DNA of 42,167 nucleotides from an uncultured Sphingomonas sp. Lineage in GTDB: Bacteria > Pseudomonadota > Alphaproteobacteria > Sphingomonadales > Sphingomonadaceae. Positions within the stretch are counted from its first letter, which is position 1. Each line of letters starts with the position of its first letter. Shown piece by piece: positions 27,883 through 38,730 of this stretch. The translations under genes and the position numbers were made by a program. The stretch lies in assembly GCF_902806285.1 (NCBI RefSeq), contig NZ_CADCWA010000168.1, positions 1-42,167 of the forward strand, given 5' to 3'. The notes under the pieces are model-generated. The model was not told the DNA's origin. It was given only the letters and a program-made list of their open reading frames with translations, and ran no database searches.

Positions 27883-28025
27883 AGGACCTCCCTGCCGCGC
27901 AGCGGTGGGGAGGGGGACCGCCAAGCGCGGCTTGGTGGTGGAGGGGCCTGCTGCGGTCGGCGTTGGCCCCTCCACCATGCTTCGCATGGTCCCCCTCCCC
28001 ACCGGCTTTGCCGGCAGGGAGGTTC
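27883..28025. repeat. Large nested palindrome between uvrC and recO
   Basis: A 143-bp imperfect inverted repeat. The left arm begins AGGACCTCCCTGCCG and runs through GGTGGGGAGGGGGACC to GGTGGAGGGGCC. The right arm mirrors it from GGCCCCTCCACC through GGTCCCCCTCCCCACC to CGGCAGGGAGGTTCT. Each arm has its own small hairpins: CCAAG/CTTGG near 27921-27934, ACCATGC/GCATGGT near 27975 and CCGGC/GCCGG near 28002-28014. It can fold as a cruciform or branched RNA. The right end carries the recO ribosome site GGGAGG, paired with CCTCCC of the left arm. It looks like a mobile REP/MITE-type intergenic element. Confidence 0.85.
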
Positions 28026-28027
28026 TG

Positions 28028-28765
28028 ATGAGGCTGACCAGTCCCGCCATCGTCCTCGGGCTCCGGGCGCACGGCGAACATGGCGCGGTGGTGCGGCTGC
28101 TGACGCCCGAGCACGGGCTTGTTGCCGCCTATGTCCGCGGCGCGCGGGGGCGGCGGATGCGGCCGGTGCTGATCGCGGGCAACCTGGTCGAGGCACAGCT
28201 CGCCTCCCGCACGGACACCCAATTACCGCAGGCGACCGTGGAGCTGACCCACAGCCGCGGGTCCTTGTTGGGGGAGCCGTTGCCGGCTGCGGCGATCGAG
28301 TGGATCGCCGCGCTGACGGCCGCCGCGCTGCCCGAACAGCAGCCCTACCGCCACATCTACTCCGGCCTGGCAGGACTGCTCGACGCGATCGAGGCCGCCC
28401 CGGCCGCGGCAGGCTGGGCGGCGGCGCTGGTGCGGTTCGAGCTGCTGCTGTTGGCTGAGCTGGGCTTCGGCCTGGACCTGAGCGAATGCGCCGCGAGCGG
28501 GCGCACAGACCAGCTGGTCGCTGTCAGCCCGCGGTCGGGCCGGGCGGTCAGCGCTGCGGAGGCGGAGCCCTATGCGGGCCGGCTGCTGCCGCTGCCCGCG
28601 TTTGTACTCACCGGAGCGCCGGCGAGCTGGGCCGATACGCTGGACGGACTGGCGCTGTCCGGGCACTTCCTGGCGCGCGACGTGCTGACGGACCGGACGG
28701 AGCCGCTCCTGGATGCTCGCGCCCGACTGCTTGACCGCTTGCGTCGGGCGGCCGGGCTGGCCTAG
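28028..28765 (+). CDS. recO: DNA repair protein RecO
   Basis: 245 residues; RecO anneals ssDNA and helps load RecA in the RecFOR pathway. The N-terminal OB-fold segment is recognisable ([37 protein letters not shown]), followed by [10 protein letters not shown] and the helical body with [20 protein letters not shown]. The zinc-binding Cys cluster of some RecO proteins is not evident, as is usual in alphaproteobacteria. The ATG lies 5 nt after GGGAGG, inside the end of the palindrome. The open frame upstream runs through the repeat and is not coding. Confidence 0.93.
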   Translation: MRLTSPAIVLGLRAHGEHGAVVRLLTPEHGLVAAYVRGARGRRMRPVLIAGNLVEAQLASRTDTQLPQATVELTHSRGSLLGEPLPAAAIEWIAALTAAALPEQQPYRHIYSGLAGLLDAIEAAPAAAGWAAALVRFELLLLAELGFGLDLSECAASGRTDQLVAVSPRSGRAVSAAEAEPYAGRLLPLPAFVLTGAPASWADTLDGLALSGHFLARDVLTDRTEPLLDARARLLDRLRRAAGLA

Positions 28766-28775
28766 CGTTCAAGCC

Positions 28776-29183
28776 ATGGCCATTCCCGACACGCTGGCGG
28801 TGCTCTTCCCGCATGAGGCCGAGACCCGCGGGATCATCGTGCGGGTGGCGGTCAGCTATCTCGCGGAGCAGTCGGCGCCGGCGAGCGGACGCTGGTTCTG
28901 GTCCTACCATATCCGGATCGAGAACGAGGGGCCCAAGTCCGTCCAGCTGTTGTCCCGCCACTGGCTGATCGCCGACGGCCGCGGCGCGGTGCACGAGGTG
29001 CGGGGCGAGGGGGTAGTGGGCGAGATGCCGCTGATCGCGCCCGGCGCGAGTTTCGACTATGTCTCCGGCTGCCCGCTCGCGACCCCGACCGGCTCCATGC
29101 ATGGCAGCTACCGGATGGTCGACGAGGACGGCGAGGCGTTCGATATCGCCATCCCGAAGTTCGCGTTGGTCGGGCCGGTCTGA
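28776..29183 (+). CDS. apaG: ApaG protein
   Basis: 135 residues with the ApaG fold signature: WFWSYHIRIENEGPKSVQLL, SRHWLIADGRGAVHEVRGEG, VVGEMPLIAPGASFDY, SGCPLATPTGSMHGSY. ApaG is linked genetically to divalent-cation (Co/Mg) handling and has a fibronectin-III-like fold; no enzymatic activity is established. It follows recO by 10 nt and precedes the DUF488 gene by 11 nt, so recO-apaG-DUF488 probably form one transcript. Confidence 0.94.
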   Translation: MAIPDTLAVLFPHEAETRGIIVRVAVSYLAEQSAPASGRWFWSYHIRIENEGPKSVQLLSRHWLIADGRGAVHEVRGEGVVGEMPLIAPGASFDYVSGCPLATPTGSMHGSYRMVDEDGEAFDIAIPKFALVGPV

Positions 29184-29194
29184 GCCGCGGCCGC

Positions 29195-29626
29195 TTGCGC
29201 GTCTTCACCATCGGCTATGAGGCGGTCACGGTGGCGGACTTTCTTGCAGCGTTGAAAACCGCAGGTGTTGAACGGGTGATCGACGTTCGCGCACTTCCGC
29301 TTTCGCGGCGGCCGGGCTTCTCCAAGACTCCGCTGAGGGGCGCGTTGGCCGAGGCCGGGATGGACTATGTCCACCTGCGGGCACTGGGCACACCGGCAGC
29401 CGGGCGCGAGGCCGCGCGCAAAGGTCGGCAGGCGGAGCTGGAGCGGATCTACTCGGGCCAGCTGGAGCTGCCCGAAGCCATCGCCGCGGGCGCGCAGATG
29501 CTGGAGCTGGCGGGGGAGAAGCCGAGCGCGCTGCTGTGCTACGAACGCGAGCCGGCGGGCTGCCACCGCAACCTGCTGCTGAAGTGGACCGCTCCGGAGG
29601 CGGAGGTCACCCACTTGTTCGCGTAA
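29195..29626 (+). CDS. DUF488-family protein
   Basis: 143 residues starting at a TTG (MRVFTIGYEAVTVADFLAAL). Family features are VIDVRALPLSRRPGFSK, YVHLRALGTP and a C-terminal LLCYEREPAGCHRNLLLKW with the conserved Cys-His pair. DUF488 proteins have no settled function; the Cys and His residues suggest a metal or nucleic-acid site. It closes the recO-apaG group and is followed by a palindromic repeat. Confidence 0.87.
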   Translation: MRVFTIGYEAVTVADFLAALKTAGVERVIDVRALPLSRRPGFSKTPLRGALAEAGMDYVHLRALGTPAAGREAARKGRQAELERIYSGQLELPEAIAAGAQMLELAGEKPSALLCYEREPAGCHRNLLLKWTAPEAEVTHLFA

Positions 29627-29630
29627 GCGT

Positions 29631-29722
29631 TGTGCTCCCGCGAAGGCGGGAGCTCAGTACTGGGTCCCCGCCTTGAGTCCCATCGAAGTATTACTTCGAT
29701 GGGTGCCCTTCGCGGGGACACA
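29631..29722. repeat. REP-like palindrome interrupted by a second palindrome
   Basis: If 29675-29710 is left out, the sequence is a palindrome: TGTGCTCCCGCGAAGGCGGG on the left mirrors CCCCGCCTT plus CGCGGGGACACA on the right. The 36-bp segment between CCTT and the copy of CCTT at its end holds its own perfect hairpin, CCCATCGAAGT/ACTTCGATGGG around ATT. This looks like one short palindromic element inserted into another with a 4-bp CCTT duplication. It lies between the convergent DUF488 and host-attachment genes and may also act as a two-way terminator. Confidence 0.75.
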
Positions 29723-29727
29723 GCGTG

Positions 29728-30198
29728 CTAAACGTCCGCCGGCGCCTCTGCCGCGGTTTCGCTGACGATCAGCGCTTCGATGTCGGGGATCGGGCGGCCG
29801 CTCATCTCCTTGTTGATGGAGCAGACGATCCGCTTCTCCACCTCCTTGTGGAGTTCCTTGCGGAGCACGCCGAGCGCTTTGGGCGGCGCGATGATGCACA
29901 GGTGCTGGAAATCGTTCTTGAGCGCCCGCATCCGCAGGTTCTCGGCGGCTACCTTGACCCAATTGTCCTCGTCCTGCTGCTTGAAGTCGGTTTCCTCCAT
30001 CGATGGACGGCCCATGCCTGAGCTGGTGGCGGCAGTCCCCTGCGCGTCCCTTCGGATCTCCCGATTATAGTCGGCGTCGTCGCGCTCGTCGTGCGCCTCG
30101 GTGCGCAAGTCGATCTGGTTCTCGTCACCTTCGTTGCGGAAGAACAGCATCTTCCGGCCATCGATGACGAGCACGAGCGCGTTGTTGGGAATGGGCAT
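29728..30198 (-). CDS. Host-attachment-protein family
   Basis: 156 residues. The family is named after a plant-attachment mutant of Azospirillum and resembles archaeal release-factor-like (baeRF) domains. Segments: NNALVLVIDGRKMLFFRNEG, the acidic-basic linker DERDDADYNREIRRD, EETDFKQQDEDNWVKVAAEN, and CIIAPPKALGVLRKELHKEV followed by IVCSINKEMSGRPIPDIEAL. There is no signal peptide, so it is cytosolic. Actual function is unknown. It lies 54 nt downstream of gyrA on the same strand. Confidence 0.87.
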   Translation of the reverse strand: MPIPNNALVLVIDGRKMLFFRNEGDENQIDLRTEAHDERDDADYNREIRRDAQGTAATSSGMGRPSMEETDFKQQDEDNWVKVAAENLRMRALKNDFQHLCIIAPPKALGVLRKELHKEVEKRIVCSINKEMSGRPIPDIEALIVSETAAEAPADV

Positions 30199-30252
30199 TC
30201 CGGTCTCCTTCTTGGTGAAGGCAAGAACGAGAGGCCCGTGTGCCCCGTTCCG

Positions 30253-33057
<2,805 letters not shown>

Positions 33058-33084
33058 GAAGCTATCCTGTTCTATCAGTCTGAA

Positions 33085-33101
33085 GGACGGGGAACCCGTC
33101 C
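33085..33101. promoter_or_regulatory. Hairpin in the gyrA leader
   Basis: GGACGGG and CCCGTCC form a perfect 7-bp stem around GAA, 28 nt before the gyrA start. A second palindrome, CGCGCGTACGCGCG, lies at 33119-33132 next to the yaaA stop. The hairpin could be a yaaA terminator or a leader element that modulates gyrA. There is no strong T tract, so the assignment is open. Confidence 0.4.
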
Positions 33102-33147
33102 GGAGCGGCCTAGCAGCCCGCGCGTACGCGCGCGAGAGGAAAGGCCG

Positions 33148-33903
33148 TCACCCGCGGACGTAGAGCGGCTTGTCGGGGGTGGAGCCCTCCGCATCGTAGC
33201 GCCAGCCGTCGCGCTCGAAGGAGGGAAGGGCGGCAAGGTCGGCAACCCGCTCGTCGCATACCCAGCGCGCCATCGTGCCGCGCGCGACCTTGGCGGTGAA
33301 GCTGTGGAACTGCAGCCCCTCCGCGGTCCGCACCCGGAAGTCGGGCGCGATCACCCGCACGCCCCGCTTGGGGAGGTGCGGGCCGACGGCGGCGTAATAT
33401 TCGTTGCTGGCGAGGTTGAGGATGGTGCCCGAGCCGTCCGCCTTGAGGTCGGACAGCACGGCGCGGGCGACCTTGCTGCCCCAATGATCGGTCAGCTTGT
33501 CGCGGGTGGGCGCCCAGCGCGTGCCCATCTCCAGCCGGTACGGCCGGATCGCGTCGAGGGGACGGAGCACGCCGTAAAGGCCCGACAGGATGCGCAGATG
33601 CTCCTGCGCGAAGGCGATGGTGTCCTCGTCAGCGCTGGCGGCGTCGAAGCCGCGGTACACGTCGCCGGCGAAGGCACGGATGGCCGGGCGTTCCTCGGCC
33701 CGGGCAAAGGTCTTGAACCGCGCGGCGTTCAGTGCCGCGAGCTTGGGCGAGAGGTGCATCAGCTCGGCCAGCCGCCCGGGCCCGAGCTTGGCGGCCGCGC
33801 GCGCGATCCTGTTGGCTTCGGCGGCGAAGCGGGCCTCGGTCGGGCGCTCGGCGTAAGGGCTGGTCAAGTCCAGCGTCTTGGCGGGCGAGAGGAGGATGAT
33901 CAC
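33148..33903 (-). CDS. yaaA: Peroxide-stress protein YaaA
   Basis: 251 residues of the UPF0246 family. Markers are MIILLSPAKTLD at the start, AFAGDVYRGFDA, LRILSGLYGVLRPLDAIRPY, RLEMGTRW, LNLASNEYYAAV and the basic HSFTAKVARGTMARW. In E. coli YaaA lowers intracellular iron and limits DNA damage from peroxide. It is the gene upstream of gyrA on the minus strand, and its own promoter must lie in the 185-bp divergent spacer before the kinase-like gene. Confidence 0.94.
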   Translation of the reverse strand: MIILLSPAKTLDLTSPYAERPTEARFAAEANRIARAAAKLGPGRLAELMHLSPKLAALNAARFKTFARAEERPAIRAFAGDVYRGFDAASADEDTIAFAQEHLRILSGLYGVLRPLDAIRPYRLEMGTRWAPTRDKLTDHWGSKVARAVLSDLKADGSGTILNLASNEYYAAVGPHLPKRGVRVIAPDFRVRTAEGLQFHSFTAKVARGTMARWVCDERVADLAALPSFERDGWRYDAEGSTPDKPLYVRG

Positions 33904-34001
33904 GGCAGCGCCCGCTAGCAGCGCCGCTCCGCCCGCGTCAAAGCGGGCTGCCGCGGGACGCCGCTGGAAAGCCCTTTTCTCCTTGTGTCATTACGGGATA
34001 G

Positions 34002-34007
34002 TTAACC
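34002..34007. promoter_or_regulatory. TTAACC motif in the yaaA/kinase spacer
   Basis: TTAACC resembles a CtrA half-site and is rare at this GC content. It lies about 80 bp before the kinase-like start and about 100 bp before yaaA. Similar hexamers sit ahead of ccrM (749), parA (8082) and beside the EAL gene (20690). CtrA binding is inferred. Confidence 0.3.
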
Positions 34008-34088
34008 TGCCGGACATTTATTCTTTCATAACAGGGCTCGTACAAGCTGGCGCCGAGCAAGGGTTCCACGCGCACGAGGCAGCAGCAT

Positions 34089-35525
34089 TTGCGGTTCGAC
34101 GATCGTCTGTCCACCGTCCTTGGCCTGTCCGCCGACGGCCCGCGCGATCGCGCGGTGCAGTGGCGGCAACTGGTCGAGCTCGTCGCTCGCGGAGCCGGCA
34201 CGTCCGATCCGGCGCTGCTGACCCGTGCCCTGGAGCGTATCGCCATTCTGTCCAGCGAGGTGCCCGACGCGGTGCGGGTGGCCGCCGCCAGGGCGGTCGC
34301 CGGGCCGTTTGTCCCGCGCGCCTTGCTCGCCAGCTTCCTCGACCGGTCAGAGACTGCCGCGCCGTTGCTGGCTGCCGTCCAGCTCGACGACGCGGGCTGG
34401 GCCGAGCTGCGAGCGAAAGCCTCGCCGTCCGTGCAGGCGCTGATGGACTCGCAGCGGCCGGCGGCGCTGGAAGGGCGGGCGCCGGAGCTCCCTCCGCCCG
34501 GGCGTTTGCCGGCCAACGACGTCGCGGAGCGCGCGCGCGCCGCGCCAGCCCCCGCCGACCCGCCGGGGCTGTTCCGCTGGGAATGCGGGCCGACCGGGGA
34601 AATCGACTGGATCGAAGGGGCCGCGCGTGCCGCATTGATCGGACGCTCGCTGGCCGAAGACTTCGGCCAGCGCTTCGCCGCGCGGCTGCCCTTCAACGAC
34701 GAGCCGCTGGTCGTCGCGGGGGAAGGAGAGATGGCGGGGGAATGGCGGTGGAGCGGAACGCCGGCTTTCTTCCCGGACACCGGGCGCTTCGCCGGCTACC
34801 ATGGCTCGGCGCGGCGGGGCGAAGGCGCCCTCGCGGCGGTCGAGACCCCGTTCGCCGGAGGAACCGCGCTCCAGGGCGATCGCCTGCGCGAGCTGATCCA
34901 CGAGTTGCGGACGCCCTTGAACGCGATCATCGGCTTCGGCGAGATCATCGAGGGTCAGATCCTGGGTCCCGCCCACCGCGCTTACCGCGACCGCGCGGCC
35001 GAGATCGTGCGGCAGGCGCGGCGGCTGCTGGCGGCGGTGGACGACCTGGACCTTGCCGCCAAGCTGCAGTCGGGCCGCCTGCGGAATGGAGAAGGGAGCC
35101 CATTGCCCGAACTGCTCGCCGAGGTGGCGGACCGGCTTGAGCCCGAGCTTGCCCGCAAGGGTGTCAGGCTGACGCTTGTACAACCGGGCGCGGCCTACCG
35201 GACGTCGCTCCAGCGGGACCTGGCCACCCGCCTGCTGCAGCGCTTCGTGGAGGCGGTGCTGGGGGCCACGGGAGCGGGCGAGGAACTGGGCCTGCGCACC
35301 GGGAGTCAGGGGCACCTGGTCGCGGCGACCTTGAACCGGCCCGCGGCCTTAGGAGGAAGGGCCGAACAGGAACTCCTGGACCCTTCGTTCAGCGCGCCGG
35401 GAGAGAGCGGGCTCGGCACCGGCTTCGCCCTGCGGCTGGTGCGGGGACTGGCGGTCGTGGCGGGCGGGCGGCTGGAGATCACGGCGGGCGGGCTCAGCCT
35501 CCACTTGCCGACAGCGTCCGGATAG
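34089..35525 (+). CDS. Histidine-kinase-like protein with degenerate ATP-binding domain
   Basis: 478 residues from a TTG start; MRFDDRLSTVLGL matches the beginning of related sphingomonad proteins. The first 250 residues are Ala-rich and helical with no named sensor and no membrane segment, so it is cytosolic. The H-box LIHELRTPLNAIIGFGEIIE (His about 271) is intact. The ATPase part is poor: the N-box region reads LLQRFVEAVLGATGAG without the usual Asn, the G1 Asp motif is missing, and only a G2-like GLGTGFALRLVRGLAVVAGG remains. It may be a pseudokinase or a phosphotransferase hub rather than an active kinase. It ends 2 nt from a facing tRNA gene. Confidence 0.85.
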   Translation: MRFDDRLSTVLGLSADGPRDRAVQWRQLVELVARGAGTSDPALLTRALERIAILSSEVPDAVRVAAARAVAGPFVPRALLASFLDRSETAAPLLAAVQLDDAGWAELRAKASPSVQALMDSQRPAALEGRAPELPPPGRLPANDVAERARAAPAPADPPGLFRWECGPTGEIDWIEGAARAALIGRSLAEDFGQRFAARLPFNDEPLVVAGEGEMAGEWRWSGTPAFFPDTGRFAGYHGSARRGEGALAAVETPFAGGTALQGDRLRELIHELRTPLNAIIGFGEIIEGQILGPAHRAYRDRAAEIVRQARRLLAAVDDLDLAAKLQSGRLRNGEGSPLPELLAEVADRLEPELARKGVRLTLVQPGAAYRTSLQRDLATRLLQRFVEAVLGATGAGEELGLRTGSQGHLVAATLNRPAALGGRAEQELLDPSFSAPGESGLGTGFALRLVRGLAVVAGGRLEITAGGLSLHLPTASG

Positions 35526-35526
35526 G

Positions 35527-35601
35527 TGGTGGGCCCGGAGGGATTCGAACCCCCAACCTGGCCGTTATGAGCGGCTGGCTCTACCATTGAGCTACAGGCC
35601 C
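35527..35601 (-). tRNA. tRNA with CAU anticodon, probably tRNA-Ile2 (lysidine type)
   Basis: A full cloverleaf folds on the minus strand: acceptor GGGCCTG/CGGGCCC, D arm GCTC/GAGC, anticodon loop CTCATAA, T arm GGGGG-TTCGAAT-CCCTC, discriminator A and an encoded CCA. CAU could mean Met or the AUA-reading Ile2. The GGGCCTGTAGCTCA beginning matches alphaproteobacterial tRNA-Ile, and the short D loop differs from elongator Met, so Ile2 modified by TilS is favoured. The first anticodon-stem pair is an A-C mismatch. It is a single gene. Confidence 0.9.
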
Positions 35602-35677
35602 CGAAGCTGCGGATAGCGCCGGGGCGGCGATGCGCCAAGGGATGTCGTGGTCGCTCGCGACGGTGGTAGGGGAAGGC

Positions 35678-36097
35678 ATGTCCGCGAGATCGGGTCCGGG
35701 TGTTGGCGAACTGGCGCTGTTTGCCGAAGCATGGGTGGCGCTCACGCTGGCCAGCCTGGCCGTGCGCTCCTGGCCGTTCCGCTGGATCGTCGGGAGCGCG
35801 GGCTTCCGCGGCCGGGGCGGCGGCCCGCGCGACCCTGCCGCCATCGCCGTGGCCGTGCGCCGGGCCTCGCGCCGGGTGCCGTGGCGGACGGTCTGCTTCC
35901 AGGAGGGGCTGGCGGCGCAATGGATGCTTCGCCGGCGGGGCGCGCCGGCCCGGCTGCACTACGGCATCAGGAGCGATGCCGACCGCCTGTCGGCCCACGT
36001 CTGGGTGACGCTGCGCGGCCGGCCGGTGATCGGGGAGGAGCGGGAGGACCCGCATCGCTGCGTCGCGACCTTTCCCGCCCCGGTGCTGGACGCTTGA
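35678..36097 (+). CDS. Orphan lasso-peptide B2-type (transglutaminase-like) protease
   Basis: 139 residues from the ATG at 35678, which follows AGGGGA; an ATG at 35630 is also in frame but weaker. The N-terminal part (FAEAWVALTLASLAVRSWPF) and the core RRVPWRTVCFQEGLAAQWML, LHYGIRSDADRLSAHVWVTL, RPVIGEE, match the microcin J25 McjB C-terminal domain. The predicted catalytic Cys is in TVCFQ and the His in AHVWV. In lasso clusters B2 removes the leader of the precursor. No precursor, RRE (B1) or cyclase (C) gene is nearby, so its substrate is unclear. It lies between the tRNA and the polysaccharide cluster. Confidence 0.88.
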   Translation: MSARSGPGVGELALFAEAWVALTLASLAVRSWPFRWIVGSAGFRGRGGGPRDPAAIAVAVRRASRRVPWRTVCFQEGLAAQWMLRRRGAPARLHYGIRSDADRLSAHVWVTLRGRPVIGEEREDPHRCVATFPAPVLDA

Positions 36098-36144
36098 ACG
36101 GCCGCTTCCTATAGCCACGCAGGTTCGCGGCCGGGGCGAGACAC

Positions 36145-37230
36145 GTGTTTCCTTACTGGTTTCTGTTCGCCTTCTTCGCGCTTGGCGCCACCCTGTTCCG
36201 GAGCGCGCCGCCGCAGCCCGCGCCCTTGAGCGCCGCTGCCGCTGCCCCCGTTCGTCCGCAGCCCCATCGCTCGGCCATGCTGCTGTTGGGCGCGCTGCTG
36301 ATCGCCCTTCTGGTCGGCCTGCGCTACCGCGTCGGCGCGGACTGGGAGACGTACGAATTCTACTTCCGTTGGGCGAGCTACGCGTCGCTTGGCCGGGTGC
36401 TGCAGCTCAGCGATCCCGCCTACCAGTTCCTGAACTGGAGCGTGCAGCACCTCGGCGGAGAGATGTGGGGCGTCAACCTGCTCTGCGGGCTCATCTTCAG
36501 CTGGGGCTTGTGGCGCTTCGCCCGCCTGCAGCCGGAGCCCTGGCTGGCCGTGCTGGTGGCGGTGCCCTATCTGATCGTGGTGGTGGCCATGGGCTATTCG
36601 CGCCAGGCGGTCGCCATCGGGATACTGCTGGCCGGGCTGGCGGCGCTCGGGCGCGGCGCTTCGGTGGTCAAGTTCGCGCTCTACGTCGGCTTCGCCGCAC
36701 TGTTTCACCGCACCGCCATCGTCGTCCTGCCGCTGGTGATCTTCGCGGGCGAGCGCAACCGGCTGCTCAACTTCCTGGCCGGGGGCGCGCTGTTCCTGCT
36801 GCTGTACGACGCGCTGCTGGCGGAATCGGTCGACACGCTGGTCAAGAACTACATCGTGGCCGAGTACCACTCCCAAGGCGCGGCGATCCGCGTGGGCATG
36901 AGCCTGCTGCCGGCCCTGCTGTTCCTGGCCGCACCCAAGCGCTTCGGCTTTCCGCTCGAGGAGGAGCGGCTGTGGCGCATGTTCTCCTACGCCGCGATCG
37001 GTTTTCTCCTGCTCCTGCTGGTGCTTCCGTCGAGCACGGTGGTGGACCGGCTGGCGCTGTACATCTTCCCGCTTCAGCTCGCGGTACTGGCGCGCCTGCC
37101 CTTGGCGCTCGCCAGCGAGGGCCTCGGGCGCCTCCTGGTGATCGCCTACGCCTTTCTGGTGCAATTCGTGTGGCTGAACTTCGCGGCGCACGCGGCGTAT
37201 TGGGTGCCCTATCGCCTGTTCCCCATGTGA
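36145..37230 (+). CDS. EpsG-family polysaccharide polymerase-like membrane protein
   Basis: 361 residues starting with GTG after GGGGCGAG. About ten hydrophobic helices are separated by short loops. The segment VGLRYRVGADWETYEFYF is the hallmark of EpsG/Wzy-like proteins, followed by DPAYQFLNW. GYSRQAVAIGILLAGLAAL and LFHRTAIVVLPL are also typical. Such proteins link repeat units of exopolysaccharide or O-antigen at the periplasmic face. Its place just ahead of the rfb genes supports a role in a rhamnose-containing polymer. Confidence 0.85.
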   Translation: MFPYWFLFAFFALGATLFRSAPPQPAPLSAAAAAPVRPQPHRSAMLLLGALLIALLVGLRYRVGADWETYEFYFRWASYASLGRVLQLSDPAYQFLNWSVQHLGGEMWGVNLLCGLIFSWGLWRFARLQPEPWLAVLVAVPYLIVVVAMGYSRQAVAIGILLAGLAALGRGASVVKFALYVGFAALFHRTAIVVLPLVIFAGERNRLLNFLAGGALFLLLYDALLAESVDTLVKNYIVAEYHSQGAAIRVGMSLLPALLFLAAPKRFGFPLEEERLWRMFSYAAIGFLLLLLVLPSSTVVDRLALYIFPLQLAVLARLPLALASEGLGRLLVIAYAFLVQFVWLNFAAHAAYWVPYRLFPM

Positions 37231-37304
37231 GCGCGGGAAGCGAGTTGCGGCGGCTGCCGCCGTCGGTCTAGAGCCCGCGGCTGGGCAGCGGGAGTGAGCG
37301 GAAG

Positions 37305-38186
37305 GTGAGAGGGATCATCCTCGCCGGCGGGAGCGGCAGCCGCCTGTACCCGGCCACGCTTGCAGTGTCGAAGCAGCTGCTGCCGATCTTCGACAAGCCG
37401 ATGATCTACTACCCGCTCGGCACCTTGATGCTGGCGGGCATCCGCGAGATGCTGGTGATCTCCACCCCGGCCGACCTGCCGCGGTTCGAGGCGCTTCTGG
37501 GGGACGGATCGGCGTTCGGCGTGCGCCTGTCCTATGCGGAGCAGGCCGCGCCCAACGGCCTCGCTGAAGCCTTTATCATCGGCCGCGAGTTCGTCGGCGG
37601 CGAGCCGGTCGCGCTGATCCTTGGCGACAACGTCTTCTACGGTGCGGGGCTTGCCGCGACCGTGCGCAACGCGGCGGAGCGAGGGCAGGGCGCGACCGTG
37701 TTCGCTTATTCGGTCGAGGAGCCCCAGCGGTACGGCGTGGTCGAGTTCGATCCGGGGTCGGGCACCGCCTTGTCGATCGAGGAGAAGCCTGCCGCGCCCA
37801 AGTCGAATTGGGCGGTGACCGGCCTCTATTTCTACGACAACTCCGTGCTTGAGATCGCGGCGGGCCTGACGCCCTCGGCCCGCGGCGAACTGGAGATCAC
37901 GGACGTCAACCGGACCTACCTCGACCGCGGCTCCCTGCAGGTATGCCGCCTCGGCCGGGGCTACGCCTGGCTCGATACGGGCACGCACGACAGTCTCCAC
38001 GATGCATCCTCGTTCGTGCGCACGATCGAGCACCGGCAGGGGCTCAAGATCATGTGCCTGGAAGAGATCGGGATGGAGCTTGGCTACCTCGAGCCGGCGG
38101 CGCTGCTGGCGCGGGCCGACCGGCTGGGCCGGACCGACTATGCCGACTATCTCCGCCGCCGCGCCCGGGACCACCTCCATGCTTGA
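37305..38186 (+). CDS. rfbA: Glucose-1-phosphate thymidylyltransferase
   Basis: 293 residues; forms dTDP-glucose from dTTP and glucose-1-phosphate. The GTG start gives [18 protein letters not shown], whose nucleotide-binding loop is canonical. [28 protein letters not shown] and [17 protein letters not shown] follow as expected. It is the first gene of the rhamnose operon and overlaps rfbC by 8 nt. The 74-nt gap after the EpsG-like gene could hold a promoter, but none is convincing. Confidence 0.97.
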   Translation: MRGIILAGGSGSRLYPATLAVSKQLLPIFDKPMIYYPLGTLMLAGIREMLVISTPADLPRFEALLGDGSAFGVRLSYAEQAAPNGLAEAFIIGREFVGGEPVALILGDNVFYGAGLAATVRNAAERGQGATVFAYSVEEPQRYGVVEFDPGSGTALSIEEKPAAPKSNWAVTGLYFYDNSVLEIAAGLTPSARGELEITDVNRTYLDRGSLQVCRLGRGYAWLDTGTHDSLHDASSFVRTIEHRQGLKIMCLEEIGMELGYLEPAALLARADRLGRTDYADYLRRRARDHLHA

Positions 38187-38730
38187 GGTGGTGGAGATCG
38201 GGCTGGGCGTACGCGAGGTGCGGCCGGCGCGCTATTCGGACGAGCGGGGGTTCTTCTCCGAAGTCTGGAATGCCGCGAGGTGGGCGGAGCAGGGGCTGGA
38301 CCTCGCGTTCGTCCAGGACAACCACTCGCTGTCGCGCGGCACGGGCGTGCTTCGCGGCCTCCACTACCAGGTGCCGCCTTTCGCCCAGCAGAAGCTGGTC
38401 CGGGTGACCCGCGGCGCGGTGTTCGACGTCGCCCTCGACATCCGCCGGAGCTCTCCGACCTTTGGGCAGTGGGTCTCGGCCACCCTGTCGGCCGCCGAGT
38501 GGAACCAGCTGCTGATTCCGGCCGGCTTTGCCCATGGTTTCATGACCTTGGAAGAGGAAACGGAAGTCCAGTACAAGGTCACGGCGCCCTACAGCGCCCC
38601 CCACGACCGCGCCATCCGCTGGAACGATCCGGCGTTAGCGATCGAATGGCCCGCGAGCGGGGCCGAGCTGACGCTGTCGCCCAAGGACCGCGCCGCACCG
38701 CTCCTCGCCGAGGCGGAGCTGTTCGCCTGA
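38179..38730 (+). CDS. rfbC: dTDP-4-dehydrorhamnose 3,5-epimerase
   Basis: 183 residues, cupin fold. [31 protein letters not shown] (catalytic His in RGLHYQ), [32 protein letters not shown] and [14 protein letters not shown] identify the family. The ATG lies within the 3' end of rfbA. The stop and the next start share one base (TGATG), so translation is probably coupled along the operon. Confidence 0.97.
   Translation: MLEVVEIGLGVREVRPARYSDERGFFSEVWNAARWAEQGLDLAFVQDNHSLSRGTGVLRGLHYQVPPFAQQKLVRVTRGAVFDVALDIRRSSPTFGQWVSATLSAAEWNQLLIPAGFAHGFMTLEEETEVQYKVTAPYSAPHDRAIRWNDPALAIEWPASGAELTLSPKDRAAPLLAEAELFA

Noticed and set aside
25127-28222. Long minus-strand open frame of 1031 codons opposite the racemase, uvrC and recO
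   Set aside because: It runs across three clear plus-strand genes and an intergenic palindrome and resembles no protein.
35527-35601. Elongator tRNA-Met for the CAU tRNA
   Set aside because: The acceptor and D-arm sequence match alphaproteobacterial tRNA-Ile better and the D loop is short. It stays a possibility that a tRNAscan-type model with Ile2 determinants could settle.
35527-36097. A complete lasso-peptide gene cluster
   Set aside because: Only the B2-type protease is present. I looked in the adjoining short spacers for a precursor and found none; the kinase-like and EpsG-like genes are not cluster members.
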